Source: Endozoicomonas montiporae CL-33 | Lineage (GTDB): Bacteria; Pseudomonadota; Gammaproteobacteria; Pseudomonadales; Endozoicomonadaceae | Direction: 5' to 3' | NCBI RefSeq assembly: GCF_001583435.1 | Contig: NZ_CP013251.1 | Location: 2,865,215 to 2,929,214, forward strand | Length of the DNA stretch: 64,000 bases | Part shown: in pieces, positions 26,067-37,837 of the stretch | Layout of the letters: each line of letters starts with the position of its first letter | How positions within the stretch are numbered: the first letter of the stretch is position 1 | Program-made: the position numbers and the translations under genes | The notes under the pieces: generated by a model | Told to the model about the DNA's origin: nothing | The model's database searches: none | What the model saw: the letters and a program-made list of their open reading frames with translations, nothing else

Positions 26067-26555
26067 CTAGTGATCAAGAATTTCAATGGTTATACCTACA
26101 GGGATACGATCGAACAGATCAATAATGTCTGCCCCATGCATCCTTATGCAACCTCTGGAGCCTGGCACGCCCATCTGTGCCGTGTCCGGCGAACCATGAA
26201 TATAAATGTAACGGCGCATTGTATCGACATTCCCGAGACGATTAAAACCCGGCTCCAAGCCACTTAACCACATAATACGCGACAGTATCCAGTCTTTACG
26301 ACCCGGGTATTTTGCTTTTAACGCATCAGAATAAATTTCACCAGTAAAACGACGACTTTCAAATACCGCATGCTCCGGCAACCCGCTGCCAATTTTTGCA
26401 CGAATAATATGCCGCCCCAGAGGCGTCTGCCAGCTGCCTTCCTGTTGTCCTATGCCTTTACTGGCGGTGGACACGCGATAATGAACGCGTTGCCCATCAT
26501 CCTGATGCAGTACCAGTTCCTGGTTGGGAATATGAACCGTTATATGCACAATCAA
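26067..26555 (-). CDS. L,D-transpeptidase (YkuD domain)
   Basis: A 162-aa protein with the YkuD catalytic signature IHGSPDTAQMGVPGSRGCIRM (His, then Cys in SRGCIRM). It begins MIVHITVHIPNQELVL with no signal peptide visible, so export is unclear; similar small YkuD proteins without leaders occur in Pseudomonas. The domain fills the whole protein. It probably cross-links or modifies peptidoglycan, matching its neighbour nagZ. Confidence 0.88.
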   Translation of the reverse strand: MIVHITVHIPNQELVLHQDDGQRVHYRVSTASKGIGQQEGSWQTPLGRHIIRAKIGSGLPEHAVFESRRFTGEIYSDALKAKYPGRKDWILSRIMWLSGLEPGFNRLGNVDTMRRYIYIHGSPDTAQMGVPGSRGCIRMHGADIIDLFDRIPVGITIEILDH

Positions 26556-26646
26556 ACAACCTTTATTAAACGCTTATGCAACACTGTCATCCAGTTATCG
26601 ACCTGATCCGGCAGCCTCTGAAGCTGGGTACTCAACAGGATGATCA

Positions 26647-27273
26647 TCAGGTGTGGGCTCTAAGCCCTGCAGCCATAAAAGGTACCATACGACGCAGGAT
26701 TATCACCATGGAATCATCAATGGCAAAGTCCCGTCTGGCAATGGCCTGTAAAGTCTCAACGCCTGACATGGTAAACACGGCAGAACCCAGTATGAAGTAA
26801 GTACGCCAGAACATGTCCGCCGGTGGCAACGTCGGACAGGCGCTTTTCAGTAACAGATAATAGCGGTGAAAGGCTTTCCCGTAAGCCTCGGTAAGGTAGT
26901 GCTTCAAATGCCCCTGATTCTGACTGTAAGCAAGCCCCAGCAACTTCATAAAGGTTGACAGATCATCATCCTGACGAGGCTGAACAGCAATGATCTGATC
27001 GACCAGCAAATTCAAAACCGTCTCCAGCTCGGGTGGATTGTCCGGATTCATGGCATCAAGGCTACTGTCGAGATTCTTCACAAACGGATCCAAATAACGG
27101 GCAAAGACTGCCTGAATCAGAGCTTTCTTGGAGCCAAAGTGGTAATTGACAGCCGCAAGGTTCACACCTGCCTGCCCGGTAATGGATCGAAGCGATGTTT
27201 CAGCAAACCCGTGTTCGGCGAAGAGTGCTTCCGCTGCATCGAGTATTTTTGTAACGGTTTCTCCCTGTCCCAT
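26647..27273 (-). CDS. psrA: TetR-family regulator PsrA
   Basis: A 208-aa protein with the N-terminal TetR helix-turn-helix (ILDAAEALFAEHGFAETSLRSITGQAGVNLAAVNYHFGSKKALI) and a helical ligand-binding domain. It is called PsrA from sequence type and from synteny with Pseudomonas (nagZ-psrA-lexA-sulA...topA...fadA-fadB). PsrA senses long-chain fatty acids and represses the fad genes and itself. A PsrA-like operator lies just upstream. It is divergent from lexA. Confidence 0.85.
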   Translation of the reverse strand: MGQGETVTKILDAAEALFAEHGFAETSLRSITGQAGVNLAAVNYHFGSKKALIQAVFARYLDPFVKNLDSSLDAMNPDNPPELETVLNLLVDQIIAVQPRQDDDLSTFMKLLGLAYSQNQGHLKHYLTEAYGKAFHRYYLLLKSACPTLPPADMFWRTYFILGSAVFTMSGVETLQAIARRDFAIDDSMVIILRRMVPFMAAGLRAHT

Positions 27274-27292
27274 GCCTGTGCTCTCTATAGTT

Positions 27293-27306
27293 CAAACAAC
27301 CGTTTA
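27293..27306. promoter_or_regulatory. PsrA-like operator upstream of psrA
   Basis: CAAAC-AACC-GTTTA fits the published PsrA box G/CAAAC-N2-4-GTTTG/C at all but the last position. It lies 20 bp before the psrA start, consistent with autorepression. No equally good box was found before fadB. Confidence 0.6.
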
Positions 27307-27404
27307 ATACTTTCGTTTTAAACGCGATACCTGTCAAGAAAATAGGCCTGAATCAGACAGGAACAGTTCCAATCAGTGATATACAGCTTGAAACAGCAGT
27401 ATTA

Positions 27405-27439
27405 CTGTATATAATTACAGTCACTGTATATAAAAACAG
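27405..27439. promoter_or_regulatory. Two LexA (SOS) boxes in front of lexA
   Basis: CTGTATATAATTACAG (27405-27420) and CTGTATATAAAAACAG (27424-27439) both match CTGT-N8-ACAG exactly and are separated by 3 bp. They end 10 bp before the lexA ATG, so LexA should repress its own operon, including sulA. Confidence 0.95.
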
Positions 27440-27449
27440 ATTTACCACC

Positions 27450-28049
27450 ATGATCAAGCTCACCAAACGACAGTCTGAAATACTGGAACTCATTAAATCC
27501 CATATTGAAAATACCGGCTTTCCGCCAACTCGTGCCGAAATTGCCAAAACCTTTGGCTTCCGCTCGCCCAATGCCGCAGAAGAGCATCTGCGCGCACTGG
27601 CTCGCAAAGGCGCGATTGAAATGACACCGGGCGCTTCTCGCGGCATCCGTATTCCGGACGCAGTGAATACCAATGGTCTGCCCGTGGTAGGACAGGTGGC
27701 AGCCGGTAGTCCGATCCTGGCTCAGGAACATATTGAAGACCATCTTCAGTTGAAAGGCGATTTTTTCAATCCCAAGGCTGACTTCCTGCTGCGTGTAAAA
27801 GGCATGAGTATGAAGGATATCGGTATCCTTGATGGCGACCTGCTGGCTGTTCACAAGACAACAGACGTACGCAATGGCCAGGTGGTCGTGGCGCGCATTG
27901 ATGATGAGGTCACCGTCAAGCGCTTCGAGAAAAAACAAAACACCGTACTGCTGCATCCGGAAAATGAAGAGTTTGAAACCATTGTTGTTGATTTAACACA
28001 GGATCTGTTTGCTATTGAAGGTCTGAGTGTTGGAGTCATCAGACATTAA
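27450..28049 (+). CDS. lexA: LexA repressor
   Basis: A 199-aa SOS repressor. Winged helix DNA-binding domain at residues 1-70 ([24 protein letters not shown]), self-cleavage site A85-G86 in VAAGSP, catalytic Ser120 in KGMSMKD and Lys157 in VTVKRF. RecA filaments trigger its autocleavage. The two upstream SOS boxes show autoregulation; sulA follows 24 bp downstream as an operon, as in Pseudomonas. Confidence 0.97.
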   Translation: MIKLTKRQSEILELIKSHIENTGFPPTRAEIAKTFGFRSPNAAEEHLRALARKGAIEMTPGASRGIRIPDAVNTNGLPVVGQVAAGSPILAQEHIEDHLQLKGDFFNPKADFLLRVKGMSMKDIGILDGDLLAVHKTTDVRNGQVVVARIDDEVTVKRFEKKQNTVLLHPENEEFETIVVDLTQDLFAIEGLSVGVIRH

Positions 28050-28073
28050 TGGGGAATCAGGAGGAGGACCGTC

Positions 28074-28490
28074 ATGCGAACGCACACACCAACAACAAAC
28101 TCGAAAAAAACAGCCCGACCAAGGGTGGATGAATTAATCCTGTCAGGCCCGACATGGCAATCGGGTCTGTTCCTGTCTCCGGTACTGTCCAAACTGGCCA
28201 GTGAAGAAGAGCAGCGCTGGCTGACCCTGATACTGTCAGATCACAATCCCGGCAAAACCATTAAATGGCTGAAATCGGAAGGTATCAGCAGCTGCAATGT
28301 CAGAGTACTGAACCGCGCCAGTCGAAAGCAGTCACTGGATCTCACTTATAAGGCTCTCGCCTGCGGCACCAGCCATACCGTTATCAGCTGGATTAATGAA
28401 ATGGATCAGGAAGATCTGTCAAAACTTGAAGACGCTGCCCGCAGTGGTCGGTGTAATTGCCTGACGATCAGAAGCAGGGATGCTGCGTGA
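28074..28490 (+). CDS. sulA: SulA-type cell division inhibitor
   Basis: A 138-aa protein of the SulA/ImuA-like fold: LASEEEQRWLTLILSDHNPGKTIKWLKSEGI, and a central LDLTYKALACGTSHTVISWI. SulA binds FtsZ and halts division during the SOS response. It has a perfect ribosome-binding site (AGGAGG) 7 bases before the ATG, and lies 24 bp after lexA under the same SOS boxes. Confidence 0.85.
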   Translation: MRTHTPTTNSKKTARPRVDELILSGPTWQSGLFLSPVLSKLASEEEQRWLTLILSDHNPGKTIKWLKSEGISSCNVRVLNRASRKQSLDLTYKALACGTSHTVISWINEMDQEDLSKLEDAARSGRCNCLTIRSRDAA

Positions 28491-28569
28491 ACAGCTCCCT
28501 GTATTAGCAAAGCGGGTAATGGAAAAGCAGGTAATGGAAAAGCAGTTAATAGAAAGTTACGTTAAAAAA

Positions 28570-28815
28570 TCAGTGCAAAACCCGATGCTCGCCTATGTCT
28601 TCTTCACCGTGGTGTGGACTGGTCACTTCAGCCAGCTCCAGCATACCGGCATCGAACATGGCTTTAGCCACCTGCAGATAATCATCCAATAAACAGGTGT
28701 GTGCTTCATCAGAGAATTTCAGGGTCAACAGTGGTTCAGCATCCGGATCGCCACTTCGACGCAGTACGATTTCCCCCGTCCTGAGTTCAACAATTTCCAG
28801 AGGCGATGCAGACAC
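28570..28815 (-). CDS. Small conserved protein of the lexA-topA region
   Basis: An 81-aa acidic protein (MSASPLEIVELRTGEIVLRRSGDPDAEPLLTLKFSDEA...). It lacks a signal peptide and membrane segments. A protein of this size sits at the same place between sulA and topA in Pseudomonas, supporting that it is real. Function unknown. Confidence 0.65.
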   Translation of the reverse strand: MSASPLEIVELRTGEIVLRRSGDPDAEPLLTLKFSDEAHTCLLDDYLQVAKAMFDAGMLELAEVTSPHHGEEDIGEHRVLH

Positions 28816-28975
28816 AAAGATTCACTCCGTATTAACCGAGAGAACAGACTGAATCACAAAAACGAAAAGTTCAATACAATCACTAAGACAGAGAAGTAAA
28901 AATGAGAGGCAGGTCAAACTATGAAAATAAAGTCGATAGCCTCTGCCAGAAAACAGAGGCCGGGATATTCGGTTT

Positions 28976-29262
28976 CTAGGCCGTCAACGACAGCTGCAAT
29001 ACCTTAGTACCGTTCATGGTGCCATAGTCCAGAGGACTGATGGCTTCTACCGGTACATTGTAAGCTGAAGCCCGACTCTGCAAATCGTTCAACATGTATT
29101 TCACCTGGGGCCCAGTAACACCACATCGAACTCTTTGACCATTTCATCAAACTGACCAGCACCATGAGCGTCAATTTCAACATCCTGGTCCAACTCAGCC
29201 GCCGCTTCCCGCATCTTTTTAACCAGCATACTGGTGGACATTCCGGCAGAGCAGCACAGCAT
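28976..29262 (-). pseudogene. PTS lactose/cellobiose-type EIIB, one-base frameshift
   Basis: The minus strand encodes MLCCSAGMSTSMLVKKMREA (phospho-Cys motif of EIIB) up to FDVVLLGP, then hits a stop; the continuation QVKYMLNDLQSRASAYN...GTMNGTKVLQLSLTA lies in another frame. One additional C in the C4 tract at 29107-29110 would restore a ~95-aa protein. The natural start may lie slightly upstream in the A-rich stretch, since KKI normally precedes MLCC. No EIIA or EIIC gene lies nearby. A CCTCTG...CAGAGG hairpin at 28939-28959 follows. Confidence 0.75.
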
Positions 29263-29419
29263 AATTTTTTTTATAATATAGGCCTCGTTGTAGTCACTTC
29301 CTCATTCCGTAAAGTCACTATAACGAAGATGAAATCATAATGTAACCGGTTTCATGATAAGTTAGAAAGTTCTGTTTTTCTTGTTGATCGATATCAATAA
29401 ACATCAGAACAACAGACGA

Positions 29420-29908
29420 TTACCACTCAAGATTAAAATTCCGAAAGTGTCCCACCAGTTCCTTAAATCGCTTCAGGTAATCAGTTGCCGACTCTACAGT
29501 CAGATCAGCGATGTCACTTACGGAATCATGGCTGACTAGCTGAATCAAATCATTCGACTGTCTTGGACTTTCAGGCTGAAAAGACACAAAAAGACTTTGC
29601 CATAAAAAATCAATCTGGCTTAACCAGCCAGACTCAAGCATGGCCTCTAATTGTGCAAACTCAGACGGTATTTGCTCTTTCTGCCTGACCAGAGACATCG
29701 CTTCAGCAAATGTGGGTGCGCTTTCACAGGAGATTCGATACGGCTCCAATATCTCTGCCAATAATGAACGCCATGCCAGCTGCAGTTGCAGGATAAAACC
29801 CTCTCTGAAAGCCAGGGCTTCCTGTCGCTCAGCCAGCTTCCATGCGTCCAGCTGAAGGCGCGCAAAGTGCAAACGTTTATTGGTATTGGTTGTCCAGTTA
29901 TTCTGCAT
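29420..29908 (-). CDS. DUF6586-like conserved protein
   Basis: A 162-aa, mostly helical cytosolic protein (NTNKRLHFARLQLDAWKLAERQEALAFREGFILQLQLAWRSLLAEI). The position just downstream of topA and the N-terminal pattern match a conserved Pseudomonas protein. The pattern RLHFARLQLDA...A suggests a helical bundle. Function unknown. Confidence 0.65.
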   Translation of the reverse strand: MQNNWTTNTNKRLHFARLQLDAWKLAERQEALAFREGFILQLQLAWRSLLAEILEPYRISCESAPTFAEAMSLVRQKEQIPSEFAQLEAMLESGWLSQIDFLWQSLFVSFQPESPRQSNDLIQLVSHDSVSDIADLTVESATDYLKRFKELVGHFRNFNLEW

Positions 29909-30018
29909 AGCTCATCTCTGCCCGTAAAAACCTCTAAAGAAACAGTGTATTGTTCCTGCCAGAAAGAAAAAAGCCTCTGTCGTATGAACAGAGGCTTTGC
30001 AAATCAATTCAGGCTGAC

Positions 30019-32667
30019 TCAGGATTTTTTGGTGGCTCGCTTTTTCGTCTGCTTTTCAACCCACTTGCCTTCTTCGAAAGTTGCACTCCAGCCCGTAGCC
30101 TTGCCTGCAACTTCAGACATCACGTACTGCTGTTTAGTCTTGCGACTATAGCGAATAACGGCAGCGTTCCCTTCCGGGTCCTGACGCGGGGCATCCAGCA
30201 GATAGTGATACTTGGAATCAATCTCTGCCTGATGAGGAATCAGCTCACTGACCAGAGGTGCACGGGTTTCCCGGTTTTTCGGGAACTGACTGGCAGCCAG
30301 GAACAGACCGGATGCACCATCACGAAGAATGTAATGGTCTTCAACCTTCACACACTGCAATTCTGGCATGGGTACCGGGTCCATCTTGGGTGGTGCCGCC
30401 TCGCCACTCTTCAGCAGTTTGCGTGTGTTCTTACATTCGGAGTTTGTACAGCCAAAGTATTTACCGAAACGACCCGTCTTAAGCTGCATCTCGGAGCCAC
30501 ACTTGTCACACTCCAGCGTAGGGCCGTCATAGCCTTTGATTTTATACTGGCCTTTTTCAACCTCGTAGCCGTCACAGTCGGGGTTGTTACCGCAGACGTG
30601 CAGTTTACGCTGCTCGTCGATCAGGTAGCTTTCCATGGCCGTGGAGCATTTCGGGCAACGATGCATGGCGCGCAGTGCATTGACTTCAGCAAACTCATCG
30701 TCAGCGTCCTGCACTTCTTCACCCGGAACCAGGTTTAATGTGCTTTTGCAACGCTCTTTCGGTGGCAACGAGTAGCCGGAACAACCCAGAAAAACACCGG
30801 TACTGGCGGTTCGGATCATCATGTTGCGTCCGCATTCCGGACAGGCAATGTCCGTAGGCGTGGGATCATTGCTACGCATGCCTTCCTGTTCAAGCTCGGC
30901 ATGTTCAAGCTTCTGGCTGAAACCGGCATAGAACTCATTCAGCAGACCTTTCCAGTCTTTACCGCCTTCTGCCACGACATCAAGGTCAGACTCCATATGA
31001 GCAGTAAAGTTATAGTCCATCAGCTCGGAGAAGCTCTCAACCAGACGGTCTGTAACAATATCGCCCATCTTTTCCGCATAAAAGCGACGGTTTTTCAGCG
31101 ATACATAGCCACGATCCTGAATGGTCGAAATAATGGATGCATAGGTGGATGGACGACCAATACCCTGCTTTTCCAGTTCTTTTACCAGTGCCGCTTCACT
31201 GAAACGCGCCGGTGGACGGGTAAACAGCTGTTTCGGATCCAGCGCTTCCAGTGTCAGGTCAATCCCTTTTTCAAGGGCAGGAAGGATAAGGTCATCACCC
31301 TTTCTGGATATTGCCTTCATCACCCGGGTATAACCATCAAACTTGAGCGTACGACCTTTAGCACGCAGTTCCAGTCCATCCGTATGAACTGTCAGAGTGG
31401 TACTCAGGTATTCCGCCGGAACCATCTGGCAGGCAAGGAACTGTCGCCAGATCAGGTCATACAGTCGTTCGGCGTCTTTCTCCAGCCCTGATAAAGATCC
31501 GGGCTCAGCGTTAACATTGGATGGACGAATCGCTTCGTGAGCTTCCTGAGCGCCGTCTTTGCTGGAATAGGCAATGGGCGCATCTGGCAGATAGCGATCA
31601 CCATGATTGGACAGAATAAACTCTCTGGCACTCTCCACTGCCTCTTTACTGAGGTTGGTAGAGTCAGTACGCATATAAGTAATATGACCCGCTTCATACA
31701 ATCGCTGGGCCAGCGTCATGGTTTTCTTAACGCTGAAGCCGAGTCTCGTACTGGCAGCCTGCTGCAGGGTTGAGGTAATAAACGGAGCCGAAGGCTTACT
31801 GCGTGTTGGCTTGTCTTCCCTGTCGGTCAGCTGGTAATGGGCATTGTTCAGACGAGCCAGTACTTTGTCAGTCTGCTCTTTGTTCTGTGGGCGAAACGCT
31901 TTGCCGTTATCTTTTACCACCTGAAAACGAATGCTGTCTTCACCCGCTGCTTTCAGATCAGAAAAGACTTCCCAGTATTCCTCTGGCACAAAGCTTCGAA
32001 CTTCACGCTCACGCTCAACGATCAGTCGCACCGCTACCGACTGAACCCGCCCTGCAGACAAACCACGGGCAATTTTTGCCCAGAGCAGCGGAGACACCAT
32101 ATAACCGACAACACGGTCCAGGAAACGGCGTGCCTGCTGGGCATTCACACGATCTGTATTCAGTGCACCAGGCTCCTGAAATGCTTCCTGAATGGCGTTT
32201 TTGGTAATCTCGTTAAATACCACCCGGCGATAGCGGCTGACATCACCACCAATCGCTTCCTGAAGGTGCCAGGCAATGGCCTCCCCTTCACGGTCCAAAT
32301 CGGTTGCGAGATAGATGGTGTCGGCATTCTCTGCCAGACGACGCAGTTCATCGACCACCTTCTCCTTGCCGGGCAGGATTTCATAACGTGCCTGCCAGCC
32401 TTTTTCGGGATCGATGCCCATCCGCTCAATGAGTTGTTCCCGGGCTTTACGCTTCTTGTGAAGCACTTTCTGCTCGGGGGACAGTTTGCGGGTTTCTGCT
32501 GCAGCCCTTGCACGGGCTTTCGGGTCAACAGGCTTTTTGGCACCACCAGCCGTGGGCAGGTCACGAATATGACCCACAGAAGACTTTACGACAAAGTCCT
32601 TGCCCAGGTATTTATTGATGGTCTTCGCCTTGGCGGGCGATTCGACGATAACTAGAGACTTACCCAT
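30019..32667 (-). CDS. topA: DNA topoisomerase I
   Basis: An 882-aa type IA topoisomerase. TOPRIM domain at residues 1-140 ([33 protein letters not shown]), then the central toroid with the catalytic Tyr in [14 protein letters not shown], then three C-terminal zinc-ribbon Topo_C motifs ([37 protein letters not shown]) and a basic tail KKRATKKS. It relaxes negative supercoils. Full length for gammaproteobacteria. Starts ATG 32667. Confidence 0.97.
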   Translation of the reverse strand: MGKSLVIVESPAKAKTINKYLGKDFVVKSSVGHIRDLPTAGGAKKPVDPKARARAAAETRKLSPEQKVLHKKRKAREQLIERMGIDPEKGWQARYEILPGKEKVVDELRRLAENADTIYLATDLDREGEAIAWHLQEAIGGDVSRYRRVVFNEITKNAIQEAFQEPGALNTDRVNAQQARRFLDRVVGYMVSPLLWAKIARGLSAGRVQSVAVRLIVEREREVRSFVPEEYWEVFSDLKAAGEDSIRFQVVKDNGKAFRPQNKEQTDKVLARLNNAHYQLTDREDKPTRSKPSAPFITSTLQQAASTRLGFSVKKTMTLAQRLYEAGHITYMRTDSTNLSKEAVESAREFILSNHGDRYLPDAPIAYSSKDGAQEAHEAIRPSNVNAEPGSLSGLEKDAERLYDLIWRQFLACQMVPAEYLSTTLTVHTDGLELRAKGRTLKFDGYTRVMKAISRKGDDLILPALEKGIDLTLEALDPKQLFTRPPARFSEAALVKELEKQGIGRPSTYASIISTIQDRGYVSLKNRRFYAEKMGDIVTDRLVESFSELMDYNFTAHMESDLDVVAEGGKDWKGLLNEFYAGFSQKLEHAELEQEGMRSNDPTPTDIACPECGRNMMIRTASTGVFLGCSGYSLPPKERCKSTLNLVPGEEVQDADDEFAEVNALRAMHRCPKCSTAMESYLIDEQRKLHVCGNNPDCDGYEVEKGQYKIKGYDGPTLECDKCGSEMQLKTGRFGKYFGCTNSECKNTRKLLKSGEAAPPKMDPVPMPELQCVKVEDHYILRDGASGLFLAASQFPKNRETRAPLVSELIPHQAEIDSKYHYLLDAPRQDPEGNAAVIRYSRKTKQQYVMSEVAGKATGWSATFEEGKWVEKQTKKRATKKS

Positions 32668-33264
32668 GCTACCTTACACATCCTGTTATCTGCTCCATTG
32701 TTTCAGCTGCCTGACAGCGGTGTGAGTCTTGCAAAGCACACTGGTCACACATTTATTGACTCCACTGTTAACTCCACTATTGACTCCACAAGCCGCCTGC
32801 CATATTCACGTTTCAACGCAGATCGATGCTGAAACAAGAAAGGCCGGGAATTAAAAATTGTTTCAATATATAAGGTCAAGGAAATAATCGGTCAAGGGAA
32901 ACCATACCTTGAATGTTAATTTTTTTTCCAGCCTCAACGGTTCAAGCTCAACCATACCTGCCTGTTTTTCCTGAAAAAAACCACTGTTCAGTGAAATTCA
33001 ATACCCATTTGGCAATAACAGTGGCACATCATACTGCTAACAGGCCATTTCTGACGAGCTGTCCAACCTGCCATTAATATCGGGCTGATCACTCTTTTTT
33101 ACTCTGTATCAAACCGTGATAAAAATGCAACCCTGTTAAGCCAGCAGCCCTGTCTGATCAACTGTCCATCCAACTATTTACTCAACTGTCGGGGTAATTC
33201 TACAAGTCAATTCAATTGGATATGATTGGATAAAAAAGTATTAGGTACCCTCAGGTTAACGGTA
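32668..33264. other. Gene-free region between topA and fadA
   Basis: About 600 bases with no frame that looks coding. It holds the topA upstream region, including a small direct repeat (ACTCCACTGTTAACTCCACTATTGACTCCAC near 32760-32790, three ACTCCAC-type units) and AT-rich stretches. No RNA gene or known regulatory site recognised. Confidence 0.5.
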
Positions 33265-33302
33265 CAGAAAAGGCCGGATAAGTGAACTGCACTTACCCGG
33301 CC
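33265..33302 (-). terminator. Terminator of the fadBA operon
   Basis: Stem GGCCGG-TAAGTG / CACTTA-CCGGCC with one mismatch and a 5-base loop, followed on the minus strand by TTTTCTG. It lies about 40 bp after the fadA stop. Confidence 0.85.
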
Positions 33303-33342
33303 ACATAGTGTTTTTCAGTCACATCAAGCCATGAACATGCTA

Positions 33343-34539
<1,197 letters not shown>

Positions 34540-34583
34540 CTATTCCGAATCCTGAACGGTCCGATCGATTCAAACCTTTTGCA

Positions 34584-36734
34584 TCAAGCATGGTAGAAAC
34601 GCTTGCCGTCTTCAGCCATCTGTCTGAGACCATCCGTTGCCTGATACAACGGGCCAAGGTAAGCGTACTGATCCGCCAGTGTGACAAATTCACTGACACC
34701 CATGGCATCGATATACTTGAGAATGCCGCCGCGGAAGACCGGGAAGCCAATACCCATCACCAGTGCCATATCCGCTTCAATGGCCGACTGAACGATGCCT
34801 TCTTCCAGAGTACGAACGGTTTCCAGCCCCAGTGGAATCATCATACGGGCAATGATCTCTTCATCTGAGAATTCTTTGGGTTCCGCAGCCACCTCCTTCA
34901 GCAGTTCAAACACTTTTTCATCAACCTGCTTCTTCGGCTTGCCTCTCTTGTCAGGCTCATAGATGTAAAAGCCCTTGCCGTTTTTCTGGCCAAAGCGCTC
35001 CTGTTCAAACATCACATTCAGAGCGGTTTTTACGTCCGTCTTCATCCGGTCAGGGTAACCATCTTCCATGACTTTCTGTGCATGTTCTGCTGTATCAATA
35101 CCGACCACATCCAGCAGATAAGCAGGCCCCATGGGCATGCCAAAACGCTCCATCACTTTGTCGATTTTTCTGAAGTCGGCACCATCCTGAACCAACTGGG
35201 TAAAACCACCAAAGTAAGGGAACAGCACCCGGTTCACCATAAAGCCGGGGCAGTCATTAACGACAATGGGTGTCTTACCCATCTTCCGGGCATAATTAAC
35301 GACAGTAGCCACTGTCTTGTCACTGGTTTTCTCGCCGCGAATCACTTCCACCAGCGGCATCATATGCACCGGATTAAAGAAATGCATACCGCAGAAATTT
35401 TCAGGCCTTTTCAAAGCCTTAGCCAGCTCTGTTATGGAAATGGTTGAAGTATTACTGGACAGTACCGCATCCTCACGCACCTGCCCTTCGACCTCCGCCA
35501 GAACCGCCTTTTTCACCGACTCTTTTTCCAGAACCGCTTCCACCACTAAGTCCACACCGGCAAAGTCACCATAAGACAGTGTTGGAACAATCCGGTTAAG
35601 TACTTCGCCCATTCCGGCACTGTCCAATCGACCTTTCGACACCCGCTTGGACAACAGCTTGCCAGCTTCTTTCAGGCCTAGGTCAATGCCCTGTTGGTTG
35701 ATGTCTTTCATCAGAATGGGGGTTTTCTTCAGGGCTGACTGGTAGGCAATACCACCGCCCATAATCCCTGCACCGAGAACCGCTGCCTTTTCCACCGGAC
35801 CAGACTGCTGAATCCACTCCTTCGCCTGCTTCTTCAGGAACTGATCACTCAGGAACAGACCAACAAGGGCTTCAGCCACCGGGGTTTTCGCCATCTTCAC
35901 AAAGTTCTTGGCTTCTGCTTCCAGAGCCTTGTCTCTTGGCAGTGTGGCGTGTTTCTGGATGGTCTTAACCGCAGTCACCGGTGCAGGCATGTGCGGCCCG
36001 GCTTTCTGGGCAATAAAAGACTTGGCGGTTTCAAACACCATCATGGATTCCATGGGTGGCAGCTTGAGCGGGTCGCGCTTCTCCTGCTTACGTCCACGGT
36101 AGTCCAGTTCTCCGGCAATGCAGCGTTGCAACAGCGTCGCCGCCGATTCCATCAGTTTCTCCGGCTCAACCACCGCATCAACGGCACCGATTTTAATGGC
36201 ATCTTCCGGCTTCCAGGTCTTGCCGGTGCAGATCCATTCAATGGCATTATCGGCTCCGGTGACTCTGGGTAACCGCACGGTTCCGCCCCACCCGGGGAAA
36301 ATGCCCAGCTTGACTTCCGGCAGGCCCACGCTGCCTTTCGTAGACAGTACGCGATAATCGGTCGCCAGACTCACCTCAAAACCACCGCCCAGAGCAGTGC
36401 CATTAATCGCGGCAACCGTAGGAATATCCAGATCTTCAAGACGGTTGAACAGCTGATTGACGTCCATCACCAGCCCGAACAGGGTTTCATCATCCAGCCG
36501 GAAATTAGCAACGAATTCAGTAATATCTGCACCGACGACAAACACATTCTTGCCACTACTGAGAATAAGGCCTTTGATAGAGGGGGTCTGTTCAATGGCA
36601 GTTAGCGCTTCACCGAGATCCTCCAGAGCCAGCTGGTTGAACTTGTTGACCGATTCGCCTTCCAGATCAAACCTTAACTCAGCGATACCCTCGCTGTATT
36701 CCAGCACCTTAAAGGCTTTACCCTGATAGATCAT
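34584..36734 (-). CDS. fadB: Fatty-acid oxidation complex alpha subunit FadB
   Basis: A 716-aa multifunctional enzyme. Residues 1-190: enoyl-CoA hydratase/isomerase ([19 protein letters not shown] with the catalytic Glu, then [19 protein letters not shown]). Residues 310-500: NAD-binding 3-hydroxyacyl-CoA dehydrogenase ([18 protein letters not shown]; catalytic His in [20 protein letters not shown]). Two C-terminal helical domains follow. It performs hydration and NAD-dependent oxidation in the beta-oxidation cycle. Full length. Confidence 0.97.
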   Translation of the reverse strand: MIYQGKAFKVLEYSEGIAELRFDLEGESVNKFNQLALEDLGEALTAIEQTPSIKGLILSSGKNVFVVGADITEFVANFRLDDETLFGLVMDVNQLFNRLEDLDIPTVAAINGTALGGGFEVSLATDYRVLSTKGSVGLPEVKLGIFPGWGGTVRLPRVTGADNAIEWICTGKTWKPEDAIKIGAVDAVVEPEKLMESAATLLQRCIAGELDYRGRKQEKRDPLKLPPMESMMVFETAKSFIAQKAGPHMPAPVTAVKTIQKHATLPRDKALEAEAKNFVKMAKTPVAEALVGLFLSDQFLKKQAKEWIQQSGPVEKAAVLGAGIMGGGIAYQSALKKTPILMKDINQQGIDLGLKEAGKLLSKRVSKGRLDSAGMGEVLNRIVPTLSYGDFAGVDLVVEAVLEKESVKKAVLAEVEGQVREDAVLSSNTSTISITELAKALKRPENFCGMHFFNPVHMMPLVEVIRGEKTSDKTVATVVNYARKMGKTPIVVNDCPGFMVNRVLFPYFGGFTQLVQDGADFRKIDKVMERFGMPMGPAYLLDVVGIDTAEHAQKVMEDGYPDRMKTDVKTALNVMFEQERFGQKNGKGFYIYEPDKRGKPKKQVDEKVFELLKEVAAEPKEFSDEEIIARMMIPLGLETVRTLEEGIVQSAIEADMALVMGIGFPVFRGGILKYIDAMGVSEFVTLADQYAYLGPLYQATDGLRQMAEDGKRFYHA

Positions 36735-37023
36735 TGAGTGCTCTCCGATGAAAATAGATCGTTATTGTTATTGCCTGACGGGAAACCCGGCAGGAAGCAT
36801 CATCAAGTATCAGAATCATACAGTTGTTTGAATTTCATGGAAACATCCTGTTACATTTTGTTCACATGAACGATAACAGTCTGTTCCGGATGGTTCTTTT
36901 TCGTCAGTATTACTCCTTAAAAGGCTTTTAGCAGTGGACAATGATCTGGGGCACAATAAACTACAGAGTCCACGGCTATTATGGCTGCAGCCAACAATTT
37001 CACTCTCAAGAGGAAAACTGCCT

Positions 37024-37473
37024 ATGAGCCTCTACAAGCACATCCTGGTCGCAATTGATCTGTCCGACGAAGCAGACGACGTACTGGAAAAAGCCAAGTC
37101 ACTCGCAGAAACCAATGGTGCCCGCCTGACTCTGGTGCATGTTGTTGAGCCACTCAGTGTTGCCTATGGCAGTGATATACCCCTTGATCTGACCACTTTG
37201 CAGGATGAAATCACCAAACAGGCCAAAGAGCGCATATCCAAACTCGCAGAGAGCATTCATCTTGACAAAGGCGAGCAGCATGTGGTCTACGGTCGCCCGG
37301 AACGTGAAGTTCACCGGATTGCCGAAGAAAGCGATGTAGACCTGATTGTGGTGGGCAGTCATGGCCGCCATGGTCTGGCTCTGATACTGGGCTCCACCTC
37401 CACCAGCATCCTGCACGGTGCCTGCTGCGACGTGCTGGCCGTACGTGTTGGTAAAAAGAACCGGCATCACTGA
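37024..37473 (+). CDS. Universal stress protein, UspA family
   Basis: A 149-aa cytosolic protein with the Usp start YKHILVAIDLSDEADDVLEKA and the ATP-binding-like end VVGSHGRHGLALILGSTSTSILHGACCDVLAVRV. It is more like UspA-type G-2xG-9xG(S/T) proteins that may bind ATP. ATG 37024, with AAGAGG upstream, is preferred to an earlier in-frame start at 36934. Monocistronic. Confidence 0.92.
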   Translation: MSLYKHILVAIDLSDEADDVLEKAKSLAETNGARLTLVHVVEPLSVAYGSDIPLDLTTLQDEITKQAKERISKLAESIHLDKGEQHVVYGRPEREVHRIAEESDVDLIVVGSHGRHGLALILGSTSTSILHGACCDVLAVRVGKKNRHH

Positions 37474-37706
37474 TCGCGATTCGCGTCCTCAGACTGCCTT
37501 ATTCAGCTCATCCAACAGGTTGCCCGGCGTCAGTTTTCGGGCAACCTGAATCTGAACCCTTCAAACAACCTCTCAAACTCTGACCATCGCACCCATTTCG
37601 TACAATGGACAATATCGGAAATGAATCCGGGGCAGGTAACGATGGACGGTATTAATCAAACAGGCAATAACAGCAGTCAGCCATTGCGCGGCGCCCCCCT
37701 TCAACT

Positions 37707-37837
37707 GGGTGCAATTAAAAGTGTTCCGAGAATGCTGAAATCATGATTTTTCGGAATTTTGTTCCGAGCATTTCTGCAGGGTTAGGGCTTTAAAAAATGG
37801 AAAACCTAACATGTCAGGAACACTTTTAATTGCACCC
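37707..37837. repeat. 131-bp MITE-like element with 9-bp target duplication
   Basis: The ends are perfect inverted repeats of 21 bp starting GGGTGCAATTAAAAGTGTTC. They are flanked by the direct repeat CCTTCAACT (37698-37706 and 37838-37846). It has no transposase, so it must have been moved in trans. It sits at the 5' end of the next gene and supplies that gene's present ATG (37811). Confidence 0.88.

Noticed and set aside
36735..36933. PsrA box upstream of fadB
   Set aside because: GTTTG and GAAAC occur near 36825-36845 but in the wrong order and spacing for the consensus.
37501..37549. Terminator after uspA
   Set aside because: The CAGGTTGCCCG...CGGGCAACCTG hairpin is strong but lacks a T run, so it is not called as a rho-independent terminator.
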